The notes beneath the pieces are model-generated. The model did no database searches. It was given only the letters and a program-made list of their open reading frames with translations, and was not told the DNA's origin. A stretch of 64,000 nucleotides of DNA, taken from the NCBI GenBank assembly GCA_965659745.1, contig CBFHXF010000005.1, forward strand, positions 9,737 through 73,736, written 5' to 3'. How positions within the stretch are numbered: position 1 is the first letter of the stretch; the number at the start of each line of letters is the position of its first letter. Source of the stretch: VMCP01 sp965659745 (GTDB taxonomy: Bacteria > Bacteroidota > Bacteroidia > NS11-12g > UBA955). Positions 43,077-52,768 of this stretch are shown piece after piece. A program made the position numbers and the translations under genes.

Positions 43077-45089
43077 ATGAAAAAACTCAGCCTATTTTTA
43101 ATAGTTGCCGCTAGCATTGCAGGTGGATTGAAAGGCCAAGCCTTTTACGAATTCAACAACCGTCATCTCTCCCAATCGCATTTGTGGAATCCCGGTTTTA
43201 TGCCCCAGTATAAAGCCACCCTTTCCGTTGGACAAACCTATATCGGAGCCAACCTTGTGGGCACTACCCTTAATGGTCTCTTTGGAAGCAGTGAAACGCC
43301 TTTGCAAACCGTTACACGTATGATTGGAGAAGAAGACAAGCAAATGGGAATGGATTTATATCAGCAAACCGATATTTTTCATTTTGGCTTCCGAAGTAAA
43401 AAATCGTATTTCTCTATCAACAGCACTTTAGTAAATGAAGCCGCTATTCGGGTTCCTAAAGATTTACTTGGACTTGCCTTTTTAGGAAACGGTGCTTTTA
43501 TCGGCAACGATGCCGATATCGATTTTTCAGGAAATCAAATTCGCTCCTACCTGAAAAATACCTTTAGTTATGGGCGTTTTTTAACCAATGAATTATCGGT
43601 TGGGGTGAATGCGTCTTTAATTAATGGAATTAGCGATTTAAATATTGAACAAGCGCGCTTTGGTATTGGCACCGATACTGGAACGGCTTCTATCTATTCC
43701 TTAAAGTTAAACGGAGCCTTGAACGGTCGCGCCTCCCTATTAGGAGTGGATGTAGAGGATGCCTTGAACGACTCTGCATACGACGCCAACCAAACCGTTA
43801 TGGACCAATTGAACCAAATTTCTATGGGAACTAATCAAGGATACGCCTTCGGATTTGGTGCGGTATATCGCTTGAATGAAAAGTTCAGATTTTCCTTAGC
43901 GGTTCAAAACTTAGGGAGCATTGTTTGGAATTTAGGGGCTCAGGAAATTAAAATGAATGAATCTGAGTGGGTTTGGAATGGTTTAGATACCAATCAGATT
44001 GATAATTTCAACGACGATATCGCGCAGCAAATTCAAGATACCTTTTTGAATAAATTTGACATTCGCGGCTCTAAAATTGAATCTTATACTACCCAACTAA
44101 AACCTCGATATACCTTAGGTGCCGAATTCTTACTATTGCCAAGAACCCATATTCAAGCTTTTGGTGGTTATGGCTTTGGCATAAACGGAGATAAAAGCTT
44201 TATAAGCACCACCGTGCACCAAGAGTTAGGCGAATGGGTTGACCTTCGCGTGGGATATTCCTTATACGACGTAGCCAATCCCGTGCATAGAGTTGGCTTG
44301 GGATTGAGTCTGAATTTAGGTCCCCTTCAAATATTTGGTTCTGTGAATGACATTTTAGGTATCGTAAACTACGGAACTTCTAATGTCACTTCCGGAATGG
44401 TGGGTGTAAATATCAACATAGGAAGACGCAAAGACCGCGATTACGATGAGGTTCCAGACAAACGCGACAGTTGTTACAAAACGTTTGGGGTTATCAGTAA
44501 TGACGGCTGTCCTTACGGTTTCTTGGGTGGATCTATGAGCTATGACGAAGAAGAGTTAGAAATAACTACAGAAGAAATTGAAATAGCCGCTCCTAGTGAT
44601 GATGCTACCGAAGAATCACAACCCGCTCCTTCAAAAAAGTCGCCTAAAAAACAAATTGATTCTCAAATGCCAGATGCTGAAGAAGCAGGCGAAACAGCAA
44701 TAGAAGTTGTATCCGAAGAAGCCGAAGAAACTGCAATAGATTTTCCATCTGAAGTAGAAAAAGAAGCTACAGAAACCGAACCCAAAAAGGCTGCAGCTGC
44801 GGCTAAAACCGTAGAAAAGGTTATTGCAGCAGCAGAAGAAACAACCACAGAAAAAACGCCTTCTATGGAAGACCCTTCTACTATTGCTCCTTCGGACACG
44901 GCTATTATTTCGACACTAGATTCTGCTCAAATTTCAAATTTGCGCGATTCAAGTGTATCTACCACAGATAGCACCATAAAAGAATCTGCACCTATTAAAA
45001 CGCCTAATAAACCGGCACCAACTGACAAAAGCAAGCCCAAAAGTAAGGCCATCAAAAACGAAGATTTAGAAGAGTTAATGAAGCGCTAA
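43077..45089 (+). CDS. DUF5723-like outer-membrane protein with acidic C-terminal tail
   Basis: A 670-residue exported protein: a signal peptide to about residue 20, a barrel domain of the DUF5723 type (NNRHLSQSHLWNPGFMPQYKATLSVGQTYIGANLVG to about residue 450), a thrombospondin-3-like calcium loop (DRDYDEVPDKRDSCYKTFGVISNDGCP), then about 175 residues of low-complexity Glu/Ala/Thr/Ser/Pro/Lys ending in DLEELMKR. In relatives a peptidoglycan-binding OmpA domain usually follows the calcium loop; here it is missing. It forms a pair with the upstream lipoprotein. Function unknown. Its 3' end lies 4 bases from a convergent gene. Confidence 0.75.
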   Translation: MKKLSLFLIVAASIAGGLKGQAFYEFNNRHLSQSHLWNPGFMPQYKATLSVGQTYIGANLVGTTLNGLFGSSETPLQTVTRMIGEEDKQMGMDLYQQTDIFHFGFRSKKSYFSINSTLVNEAAIRVPKDLLGLAFLGNGAFIGNDADIDFSGNQIRSYLKNTFSYGRFLTNELSVGVNASLINGISDLNIEQARFGIGTDTGTASIYSLKLNGALNGRASLLGVDVEDALNDSAYDANQTVMDQLNQISMGTNQGYAFGFGAVYRLNEKFRFSLAVQNLGSIVWNLGAQEIKMNESEWVWNGLDTNQIDNFNDDIAQQIQDTFLNKFDIRGSKIESYTTQLKPRYTLGAEFLLLPRTHIQAFGGYGFGINGDKSFISTTVHQELGEWVDLRVGYSLYDVANPVHRVGLGLSLNLGPLQIFGSVNDILGIVNYGTSNVTSGMVGVNINIGRRKDRDYDEVPDKRDSCYKTFGVISNDGCPYGFLGGSMSYDEEELEITTEEIEIAAPSDDATEESQPAPSKKSPKKQIDSQMPDAEEAGETAIEVVSEEAEETAIDFPSEVEKEATETEPKKAAAAAKTVEKVIAAAEETTTEKTPSMEDPSTIAPSDTAIISTLDSAQISNLRDSSVSTTDSTIKESAPIKTPNKPAPTDKSKPKSKAIKNEDLEELMKR

Positions 45090-45093
45090 TCGC

Positions 45094-46164
45094 TTATCCT
45101 TTTTGAATTAGATTCGCTCCCAAAATCGGAATAATAATTCCGGAATCTTGAGTGAGCGTCTTGATTTTTTCGAGCTCTCGTTGGGGTTTCCCAATGGGTT
45201 CATCGCTCAAATCAAATGTTCCATAGTGCATGGGGATGAAATACTTGGCATTTAGATCTTTAAAGGCTTGATACGACTTACTCGGACTCGAATGGTTGTC
45301 TTCCATGAACCATTCGGGTTCGTAAGCGCCTATTCCCAATATGGCATAATCAATTTGAGGAAATAATTTGGCAATGTCTTTATAGTGTGAGCCGTAACCC
45401 GAATCGCCACCAAAATAAATAGTCAAATCTCCAATCTTTAATATAAACGAACCCCATAAACGCTGATTCGTATCGGTTAGGCCTCGTTTAGCCCAATGCC
45501 GGGTAGGCAAAAAATACAACTCGAAACCCTCTGTTTTGTATTGCTGATACCAACCCGCCTCTTGTCCCTCGGCTCCTTTTAAAAAGTCTTTGAGGATCCC
45601 CGTCATATTCAATCCCGTAAAATATTGCATTTCAGGATTGAATTTGATCATCTTACGCAAGCTTGCTTTATCGCAATGGTCGCGATGATCGTGCGACATT
45701 AACAAGTACGATGTTGAAGGTATTTCTGAAGGCTCAATAGGTAATTTTGACCACCTCCTAATAACAGCCGCCCTTTTGAAAACAGGATCTGTGATAAATT
45801 GTATTCCATTAACTCTTATAATAAAGGTAGCATGTCCGAGCCAATAGATGCCATTTTCTTTACCTTCTTTTAATGAAGTCAAATCTTCTGCAATTGGCAA
45901 ACGGAAGGTATCTTGTTTTTTCTCTTGTTCGTAAGGATTCTTTTTACTTTTCCATCGCCATACATCTGAGAAATCCTTAGACATAGGAAATTCATGATTT
46001 TGATACATTTTTTTTTGTATCGGATTTCCTGTCCAGTTGAGCAGGGTATCCACTCCTTTAATAAAAGGAATATTCGGATTGTAAGACGGTAGTTTTTTGG
46101 ACATTTCGCAAGAACTTATAAAACAAAAAATTGCAATTATTGCATTACGCATGGGTTTCGGCAT
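45094..46164 (-). CDS. Metallo-beta-lactamase-fold lipoprotein hydrolase (NAPE-PLD/UlaG-like)
   Basis: A 356-residue protein. A lipoprotein signal runs from the second Met (residue 5) to ISSC. The zinc site HxHxDH is present as SHDHRDHCD, with FGGDSGYG and the late PMHYGTF providing further ligands. GIYWLGHATFIIRVNGIQFITDPVF is the typical first segment of the NAPE-PLD/UlaG subgroup. Relatives hydrolyse phosphodiester or lactone substrates; the substrate is unknown. It should be attached to the inner or outer membrane facing the periplasm. It overlaps the mfd stop by up to 20 bases. Confidence 0.85.
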   Translation of the reverse strand: MPKPMRNAIIAIFCFISSCEMSKKLPSYNPNIPFIKGVDTLLNWTGNPIQKKMYQNHEFPMSKDFSDVWRWKSKKNPYEQEKKQDTFRLPIAEDLTSLKEGKENGIYWLGHATFIIRVNGIQFITDPVFKRAAVIRRWSKLPIEPSEIPSTSYLLMSHDHRDHCDKASLRKMIKFNPEMQYFTGLNMTGILKDFLKGAEGQEAGWYQQYKTEGFELYFLPTRHWAKRGLTDTNQRLWGSFILKIGDLTIYFGGDSGYGSHYKDIAKLFPQIDYAILGIGAYEPEWFMEDNHSSPSKSYQAFKDLNAKYFIPMHYGTFDLSDEPIGKPQRELEKIKTLTQDSGIIIPILGANLIQKG

Positions 46165-49100
46165 TAGGTTTGAGGGCGTTTTTCCATTCGTTCAGCTCGT
46201 AAAGCCCTTGAAATACATCCGTAACCCCTCTTACCTCTACTATGAACGCTTTATCGGTTTGTTTGGCATTGTATTTATTGGGATTTTGCGCCAACATGCC
46301 AATCAAGTAACTAAATGCTTCCGACTGGTATACCGCTGCACTGGATTCTCCGGGAAAGAAACACCGCATTTGTGAAGGCGTAAGTGCCACTTTTTCCAAG
46401 CCCAATTCCTTCGCCGCCCACTTCAATCGGACAGAATCTACCAAAGCCAATACTTCCTTAGGTGGTTTTCCAAAACGGTCTTTCAGCTCCGATAAAAAGT
46501 CTCGCAATCCCAATTCGGTTTTTACATTCGATAATTCACTATATAAGCTGATCCGCTCGGATGTTTGTGTCACATATTCCGACGGTATTAATATTTCGTA
46601 ATACGTATCGATCTGACAATCTCGGCTCTCGATATTTTCTTGGGCATCCTCAAAAAGATTCTTAAATTCCTCTTTTTTCAATTCTTGAACGGCTTCATCC
46701 AAAATTTTGTGATACATATCAAAACCCATATCGGCAATGAATCCACTTTGTTCAGCCCCTAATAAATTTCCCGCTCCCCGAATATCTAAGTCGCGCATGG
46801 CCACTTGAAATCCACTTCCCAATTCAGAATATTCCTCCAAAGTTCGCAACCTTTTGCGTGAATCTTCTGGCAAGCCTGAAATCGGCGGACTCAATAAATA
46901 ACAAAAGGCCTTCGTATTGCTCCGGCCCACACGGCCACGCATCTGATGTAAATCAGAAAGCCCAAACATGTGCGCATTGTTAATAATAATCGTATTGGCA
47001 TTGGGTATATCCAATCCGCTTTCAATGATACTGGTAGCTACCAAAACGTCGTATTCGCCTTCAATAAAGCGTACCATCACATCTTCAAGCTTATGCCCTT
47101 CCATTTGACCGTGTGCCACGCAAACACGTGCTTCGGGCACTTCTCGCTCTATCATGGCGGCTAAATCGTAAATGTCTTTAATACGGGTGTGAACCACAAA
47201 CGCTTGACCGCCTCGATTGATTTCGTCGGTAATGGCCTTTTGAATCGTATCCTTAGAAAATACCGCCAATTCGGTATGTACCGGCTGTCTATTGGGTGGT
47301 GGAGTGTTGATAATACTTAAATCACGAGCCCCCATCAAACTGAAATGCAGCGTACGCGGTATCGGTGTGGCCGTTAGCGTGAGCGTATCTACATTTACCC
47401 GAATGCTCTTGAGCTTTTCCTTCGCTCCTACCCCAAATTTCTGCTCCTCATCGATGATCAAAAGCCCTAAATCTTTAAATTTTATGTCTTTTCCAATCAA
47501 TCGGTGGGTACCAATAATAATATCTACTTCTCCACTTTCCAACTTACGAATTGTTTCTTTCTGATCCTTGGCAGACTTGAACCGATTTAAATATTCAACA
47601 TTTACGGGGAAGCCTTGGTAACGCTTGCGAAAACTTCGATAATGTTGCTGGGCCAAAATAGTCGTAGGCACTAAAACCGCCACCTGCTTAGAATCGCAAA
47701 CCGCTTTAAACGCAGCCCGCATGGCTACTTCCGTTTTGCCAAATCCCACATCGCCACAAACCAAACGGTCCATGGGTTGCTCGTTTTCCATGTCTTTCTT
47801 TACCGCATCAATCGCTTTCCCCTGATCCGGAGTATCCTCATAGAAAAAGGACGCTTCCAATTCCATTTGCAAGTAATTATCTGCAGAAAATGCAAAACCT
47901 TTTTCCTTTTTTCGCTGTGCATACAGTTGTATCAGCTCACGGGCAATATCCTTAACCTTTTTCTTAGTCGTTCTTTTTTGCTTCTCCCAAGCCCCAGAGC
48001 CCAATTTATGTAGCGTAGGTTGGGTTCCATCTTTGCCGCTGTATTTGCTTACTTTATGAAGGCTATTTACCGAAACATAAAGCAAATCATTATCTCTGTA
48101 TACAATTCTCAACGCCTCTTGCTTTACCCCATTCACATCCATTGTTTCCAAACCGGCAAACTTTCCAATGCCGTGATCGATATGGGTAATAAAGTCGCCC
48201 GGTTTTAAATTTCGTAATTCCCTTAAAGAAATAGATGCACTGCCCGAGTGACTGTCGCGCGATTTAGGCTTGTAATATTTGTCGAAAAGCTGGTGTTCGG
48301 TGATACATGCGAGTTTGCTTTCGTGATCTACAAATCCACTTGAAAGTCCAACATACACCGGAGAAAACAACTCGTCCATTTGCTGTTCTTTCAACAACAC
48401 CTGCAAACGTTCGATTTGCCGATTGTTATCGCTAAACACCAAGGTAGTATACTTTTTTTGTTTGTACTCCAGCAACCACTGTTGCAACAGCTCCATATTC
48501 CGTTTGAAAATAGGCTGCGGCTCTTGTTCAAAGCTCACGGTATCGTGCGCGGCATCGGGCTTGTCTCCCCCAAATTGGATTTTTTTAAAGGGATCCGACA
48601 TTTCTTGAAACTCCTTAGGGGTTAACCAAACCTCTTTGGGATGTTTCCCCTGATACTCTATGCCGTCAGACTTTGATTGGTGGTAATTTTGCAAAGCGAA
48701 TTCCCACATTTTCACCAATTCCTCAAACTGCAGTCCTGGTTCTATCCAATATAACAACGCATCCGAATCAAAATAACTCAAAATCGGCGTGTGTTTTATT
48801 TGTTGTTGGCTCACCTTAGGTACCAAAGAAAAATGGGCCATTTCCTTTATCGATAGCTGGGTATTTACGTCAAACGCCCTGATATTATCAATAATATCAC
48901 CATCTAATTCCAATCGAAACGGATATTCATGAGCAAAAGAAAATAAATCCAATATGCCTCCACGAATACTGAATTGCCCGGGCTCCATTACAAAATCTTC
49001 CCGTTCAAAACCGTTGTCGTATAAAAATTCAGTTAAAAAATCTATATCCAGATTTTGTCCGGTACTAATTTCAAAGGTATTACTTTCCAAATCCGCCTTT

Positions 49101-49495
49101 TCAACCACATGTTCGGCCAAAGCACTTCCGTAAGTAACCACCACCCGTCTTGGATTTTTGCGCAAGGCATTGAGCGTTTCAATGCGCTCTTGCACATGCA
49201 TAGCATGTTCGCGATCGGAACGGTAGGCCTTCACAAAAGAATCCGGCAAAAAGAAAATAGGCTGACCGGGAAGTAAATTCTCGAGATCGGATTTGATGTA
49301 TTGCGCCTCCTCTTTATTAGGAGCCACGACCATCAACGGCCGTTGATTTTGAGCAAAAACAGTAGCCATAAGTAAAGACCTACCCGAACCGTATAGTCCT
49401 TTGGTGAAAATCCACTTATTGCCATTAAGGTGCCCTAAAAAATCCTGTGTTGCTTCAATTTTAGATTGATGCAATAAAATATCTCGAGTATTCAT
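46145..49495 (-). CDS. mfd: Transcription-repair coupling factor
   Basis: A 1116-residue protein of normal length. Modules in order: UvrB-homology region at the N-terminus, the RNA polymerase-interacting CarD-like domain (LKPGDFITHIDHGIGKFAGLETMDVNGVKQ, near 430-460), the RecG-like translocase with VCGDVGFGKTEVAMRAA (Walker A) and IIDEEQKFGVGAKEKL (DEEQ box), motifs such as TLTATPIPRTLHFSLMGARDLSII and a terminal TRCF domain. It removes stalled RNA polymerase and recruits UvrA to start repair. It follows the split-transketolase cluster. Confidence 0.97.
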   Translation of the reverse strand: MNTRDILLHQSKIEATQDFLGHLNGNKWIFTKGLYGSGRSLLMATVFAQNQRPLMVVAPNKEEAQYIKSDLENLLPGQPIFFLPDSFVKAYRSDREHAMHVQERIETLNALRKNPRRVVVTYGSALAEHVVEKADLESNTFEISTGQNLDIDFLTEFLYDNGFEREDFVMEPGQFSIRGGILDLFSFAHEYPFRLELDGDIIDNIRAFDVNTQLSIKEMAHFSLVPKVSQQQIKHTPILSYFDSDALLYWIEPGLQFEELVKMWEFALQNYHQSKSDGIEYQGKHPKEVWLTPKEFQEMSDPFKKIQFGGDKPDAAHDTVSFEQEPQPIFKRNMELLQQWLLEYKQKKYTTLVFSDNNRQIERLQVLLKEQQMDELFSPVYVGLSSGFVDHESKLACITEHQLFDKYYKPKSRDSHSGSASISLRELRNLKPGDFITHIDHGIGKFAGLETMDVNGVKQEALRIVYRDNDLLYVSVNSLHKVSKYSGKDGTQPTLHKLGSGAWEKQKRTTKKKVKDIARELIQLYAQRKKEKGFAFSADNYLQMELEASFFYEDTPDQGKAIDAVKKDMENEQPMDRLVCGDVGFGKTEVAMRAAFKAVCDSKQVAVLVPTTILAQQHYRSFRKRYQGFPVNVEYLNRFKSAKDQKETIRKLESGEVDIIIGTHRLIGKDIKFKDLGLLIIDEEQKFGVGAKEKLKSIRVNVDTLTLTATPIPRTLHFSLMGARDLSIINTPPPNRQPVHTELAVFSKDTIQKAITDEINRGGQAFVVHTRIKDIYDLAAMIEREVPEARVCVAHGQMEGHKLEDVMVRFIEGEYDVLVATSIIESGLDIPNANTIIINNAHMFGLSDLHQMRGRVGRSNTKAFCYLLSPPISGLPEDSRKRLRTLEEYSELGSGFQVAMRDLDIRGAGNLLGAEQSGFIADMGFDMYHKILDEAVQELKKEEFKNLFEDAQENIESRDCQIDTYYEILIPSEYVTQTSERISLYSELSNVKTELGLRDFLSELKDRFGKPPKEVLALVDSVRLKWAAKELGLEKVALTPSQMRCFFPGESSAAVYQSEAFSYLIGMLAQNPNKYNAKQTDKAFIVEVRGVTDVFQGLYELNEWKNALKPNAETHA

Positions 49496-49540
49496 AAACC
49501 GCTCCGCTTATAAGGAAACCCTTAAAAGCCCAAAAGAGTT

Positions 49541-50497
49541 TTACTTTTTGCGAGAAATTGCTCTCTCTGCCGCTGCTGTGATATCGGTATGGTCTAAGCC
49601 GTACTTTACCAATAGCTCATCGGGCGTTCCGCTTTCACCAAAAGAATCGTTAACCGCCACCATTTCTAGAGGAGTTGGCATTTTTCGTGCCAATAACTGG
49701 GCAATAGAATCGCCCAAACCTCCATTCATTTGGTGTTCTTCTGCCGTTACCACACAACCAGTTTTCTTGGCCGAATTAATAACCGCTTCAACATCAAGTG
49801 GTTTAATAGTATGAATATTGATAATTTCCGCTGAAATTCCTTTTTCTGCCAATTGATGACCGGCTTGAATGGCTTTCCATACCAAATGTCCGGTGGCAAA
49901 AATGCTCACGTCCGTACCTTCGTTCAACATCAACGCCTTACCAATTTCAAAAGGGGTATCTTCACTGATAAACACAGGCCATTTGGGTCTTCCAAAGCGC
50001 AAATAGACAGGACCAAAATATTTAGCAATAGCGATAGTCGCTGCCTTAGTTTGATTATAATCACATGGATTTATAACCACCATTCCGGGCAACATTTTCA
50101 TCAATCCGATGTCTTCTAAGATTTGGTGAGTGGCACCGTCTTCCCCTAAGGTTAAGCCTGCATGCGACGCACAAATTTTAACGTTGGCATGACTATAGGC
50201 AATGCTTTGGCGTATTTGGTCGTACACACGACCGGTTGAAAAGTTGGCAAAAGTTCCGGTAAAAGGAATCTTTCCTCCTAAAGCCATACCGGCCGCAACT
50301 CCCATCATATTCGCTTCCATTATGCCCGCTTGAAAAAAGCGGTCGGGAAATTCATCCTTAAACAAATTCATCACGAGCGATCCGGTTAAATCGGCACACA
50401 TGGCCACTACCCGAGGATCTTGTTTTCCGATTTCTAACAAACCGGCGCCAAAGCCGCTGCGCGTGTCTTTGTTGTCCAATATTTCAAAAGATTTCAT
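49541..50497 (-). CDS. Transketolase C-terminal half (pyrimidine-binding domain)
   Basis: A 318-residue subunit corresponding to the second half of a transketolase. It carries DTRSGFGAGLLEIGKQDPRVVAMCADLTGS, then VGVAAGMALGGKIPFTGTFANF, the thiamine-pyrophosphate-linked GLTLGEDGATHQ (with the catalytic glutamate), and the C-terminal FATGHLVWKAIQAG. It acts with the N-terminal half at 51889-52737 in the non-oxidative pentose phosphate pathway, moving two-carbon ketol units. The split arrangement is common in Bacteroidota and archaea. Here a vWA gene sits between the halves, with gaps of 3 to 5 bases. Confidence 0.93.
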   Translation of the reverse strand: MKSFEILDNKDTRSGFGAGLLEIGKQDPRVVAMCADLTGSLVMNLFKDEFPDRFFQAGIMEANMMGVAAGMALGGKIPFTGTFANFSTGRVYDQIRQSIAYSHANVKICASHAGLTLGEDGATHQILEDIGLMKMLPGMVVINPCDYNQTKAATIAIAKYFGPVYLRFGRPKWPVFISEDTPFEIGKALMLNEGTDVSIFATGHLVWKAIQAGHQLAEKGISAEIINIHTIKPLDVEAVINSAKKTGCVVTAEEHQMNGGLGDSIAQLLARKMPTPLEMVAVNDSFGESGTPDELLVKYGLDHTDITAAAERAISRKK

Positions 50498-50502
50498 AGA
50501 GT

Positions 50503-51885
50503 TTATAATGCAATCGTTGTGTTGATTCCGCTGGAAATAGTAAAAGGTAAATTTTTGGTGTAAAGGGTCCGGGTTTCGCTCTTCAATCTATAAACGACCG
50601 AATAATTACCGGGCTGCATGATAATTTCATGCCTTCCCGCTACAGACGGAATGTCCTTTACCCAGATCATCTTTCCATCTTTTTCCTCAAAAATAGAGCC
50701 CGATAAATCGCGACCCGTTTTCAAGGAAAGCATACCCGGAGAGGGTATTTCTATAATGCGGGTTTTATTTTGAGAAATCGTAATATTCTTAAAATGCAAT
50801 CGCGGGGTACTTAAAATTTCAATATCGTAGGAACCCGTAATATACTTTTGCTTGGTATTAAATCCTTGGTGATGCACGGTTGCCATATTGCCGCTTTGGC
50901 GCACAATGGCATGCAGCTCCTTATAATTGGTAATTCCACCGATTTTCAAATGCAAATCTCCTCTTGGAGTAGAGGCCGCCAAAGTATTGTGCCTGCCTGG
51001 GATTACTTCAAAATTCTTTTTTTCTACCGGGGGAAGCGTATGAACGACCATGTCATAACGTCGCAATGGATCCAAATAAAGGGTATCTGGAATTCCTTTT
51101 CCGTTCATGGTATGCACCACGTGTTCCACCAAATTGCCGTTATCCGAATCGTACAAACTTACCGGAACATCGGTTTCTGTAGGCCTGCCTTGATCGTCTA
51201 ACAGGTTCATTTGAACCGACGTATTATTCAATACTTGCTTAACGATGACTCCAATAATTTTATTGAATTGATCTATCCCCTCGGCATTGTAATAGGTACC
51301 TGCACACGAATAATTCTTTCTAAAGGATTCTGCATCGGTGCCCATTCCTACAATAAAAGGCCTTAAAATAATGCCCTTTTTCTGTAATAAAGCACTTACT
51401 TCACACGGATCACCCGGACATTCTTCTACGCCGTCGGTGATGATGATAATCACGTTTCGGGCCGTTTTGTCTTTGGGAAAATCGCTTTCTGTAGCCAACA
51501 AAGACTGTGTGATAGACGTGTAACCTAAAGGCTTTAACCCGCGCAGGGTTTGTCGAAATTGCTTGTGGTTGTAAGCCGAAAAAGGCACTTCTAACTTGGT
51601 ATCGTTGCAATCTCGCAACGAATTGGGTTTGTTATGTCCGAATACCCGCAATCCGATTTCTACATCTTGAACTTGCCTGAGAGAATCGGCCATATTCGAC
51701 AATAAAGTTACGGCCACTGCCCAGCGGTTTACGTCTTCCATCTCGGCTAACATGCTCCCACTGGCGTCCAATAAGAAAAGTATGCGCGTTTTTCTGCCTT
51801 CAAAGGCATTTATAATTTGGGCTTGCGTGAATTGGCTTCCCCAGATAAAAATAAAAAGAAACGCGATTTTTCTCATTGATTCCAA
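50503..51885 (-). CDS. Secreted vWA-domain protein between the transketolase halves
   Basis: A 460-residue exported protein with a signal peptide to about residue 23 (QFTQAQ). The von Willebrand A domain (about residues 34-225) contains a complete metal-ion site: DASGS (40-44), Thr123 and Asp151 in IITDGVEECPGDPC. The second half is beta-rich with three or four Ig-like or carboxypeptidase-regulatory repeats (for example HNTLAASTPRGDLHLKIGGI). Two cysteines near DGVEECPGDPCE may form a disulfide. It may bind a partner or extracellular matrix through Mg2+. It is flanked by the two transketolase genes with gaps of only 3-5 bases, so it must share their transcript, yet there is no obvious functional link. 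Confidence 0.85.
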   Translation of the reverse strand: MESMRKIAFLFIFIWGSQFTQAQIINAFEGRKTRILFLLDASGSMLAEMEDVNRWAVAVTLLSNMADSLRQVQDVEIGLRVFGHNKPNSLRDCNDTKLEVPFSAYNHKQFRQTLRGLKPLGYTSITQSLLATESDFPKDKTARNVIIIITDGVEECPGDPCEVSALLQKKGIILRPFIVGMGTDAESFRKNYSCAGTYYNAEGIDQFNKIIGVIVKQVLNNTSVQMNLLDDQGRPTETDVPVSLYDSDNGNLVEHVVHTMNGKGIPDTLYLDPLRRYDMVVHTLPPVEKKNFEVIPGRHNTLAASTPRGDLHLKIGGITNYKELHAIVRQSGNMATVHHQGFNTKQKYITGSYDIEILSTPRLHFKNITISQNKTRIIEIPSPGMLSLKTGRDLSGSIFEEKDGKMIWVKDIPSVAGRHEIIMQPGNYSVVYRLKSETRTLYTKNLPFTISSGINTTIAL

Positions 51886-51888
51886 GTA

Positions 51889-52737
51889 TTAATAGTCGCC
51901 GTATTGGGTTTCAGGCAACTGAGTCAACGCCTTGGCCAACTGATCGTCGTTGGGCGCTTTCCCATGCCATGCATGCGAACCCATCATAAAATCAACGCCT
52001 TGACCCATTTCCGTTTTCATGATAATGACCACGGGCTTGCCGCAACCCAACTGATTTTGGGCCTGAGGTAAAATACGGTGTATTTCATCCCAATTGTTAC
52101 CGTCCATCTCAACGGTAATCCAACCGAATGCGCGGAATTTTGATACCAACTCGGTAATTCCCATCACCTCTTCGGTGCTGCCGTCAATTTGCTGTAAATT
52201 GAAATCAACCGCCACCAATAGATTATCTACTTTATTATGAGCCGCAAACATAACGGCTTCCCAGATTTGGCCTTCTTGCAATTCGCCATCGCCGGTCAAC
52301 GCCCATACGGTGCTGCTGTCGTTGTCTAACTTCTTTTGCATGGCAAAACCTATTGCCACACTCAATCCTTGTCCTAAAGAGCCTGTAGCCACACGCACCC
52401 CTGGCAACCCTTCGTGGGTAGTAGGGTGACCTTGTAAGCGGGTGTTCAATTTACGGAATGTGGCCATTTCTTCCGTGGGAAAATATCCAGAACGCGCCAA
52501 AACGCTGTAAAAAACCGGAGATATATGGCCGTTGCTCATTACGAAAACATCCTCACCGTTACCGTGTCCGGTAAAGTTGCTTGGATCGTGTTTCATATAG
52601 TGAAAATACAGTGCCGTAAGGTAATCGGCGCACCCTAAAGAACCTCCTGGGTGACCGCTGTTAACGGCGTGTACCATACGTAGAATGTCGCGACGCACTT
52701 GACGTGCAATTTCAGGTAGTAAGTTTATGTCAGCCAT
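51889..52737 (-). CDS. Transketolase N-terminal half (pyrophosphate-binding domain)
   Basis: A 282-residue subunit: the first half of transketolase. The segments NSGHPGGSLGCADYLTALYF, the thiamine-diphosphate signature LTGDGELQEGQIWEAVMFAAHNKVDNLLVAVDFN and KTEMGQGVDFMMGSHAWHGKAP are diagnostic. It pairs with the product of 49541-50497. It is the first gene of a minus-strand set with the vWA gene and the C-terminal half. The 31-base gap before it separates it from mpl. Confidence 0.94.
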   Translation of the reverse strand: MADINLLPEIARQVRRDILRMVHAVNSGHPGGSLGCADYLTALYFHYMKHDPSNFTGHGNGEDVFVMSNGHISPVFYSVLARSGYFPTEEMATFRKLNTRLQGHPTTHEGLPGVRVATGSLGQGLSVAIGFAMQKKLDNDSSTVWALTGDGELQEGQIWEAVMFAAHNKVDNLLVAVDFNLQQIDGSTEEVMGITELVSKFRAFGWITVEMDGNNWDEIHRILPQAQNQLGCGKPVVIIMKTEMGQGVDFMMGSHAWHGKAPNDDQLAKALTQLPETQYGDY

Positions 52738-52768
52738 AAAGGGGCAAAGTTAAGGGTTTCGTTTTTAA

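Noticed and set aside
46145..49495. Open frames on the plus strand across mfd as real genes
   Set aside because: They lie antisense to a well-conserved gene, lack motifs and are short; they are shadows of mfd.
49541..52737. Transketolase halves as a pseudogene split by insertion
   Set aside because: Each half starts and stops cleanly at the domain border, as in the known two-subunit transketolases.
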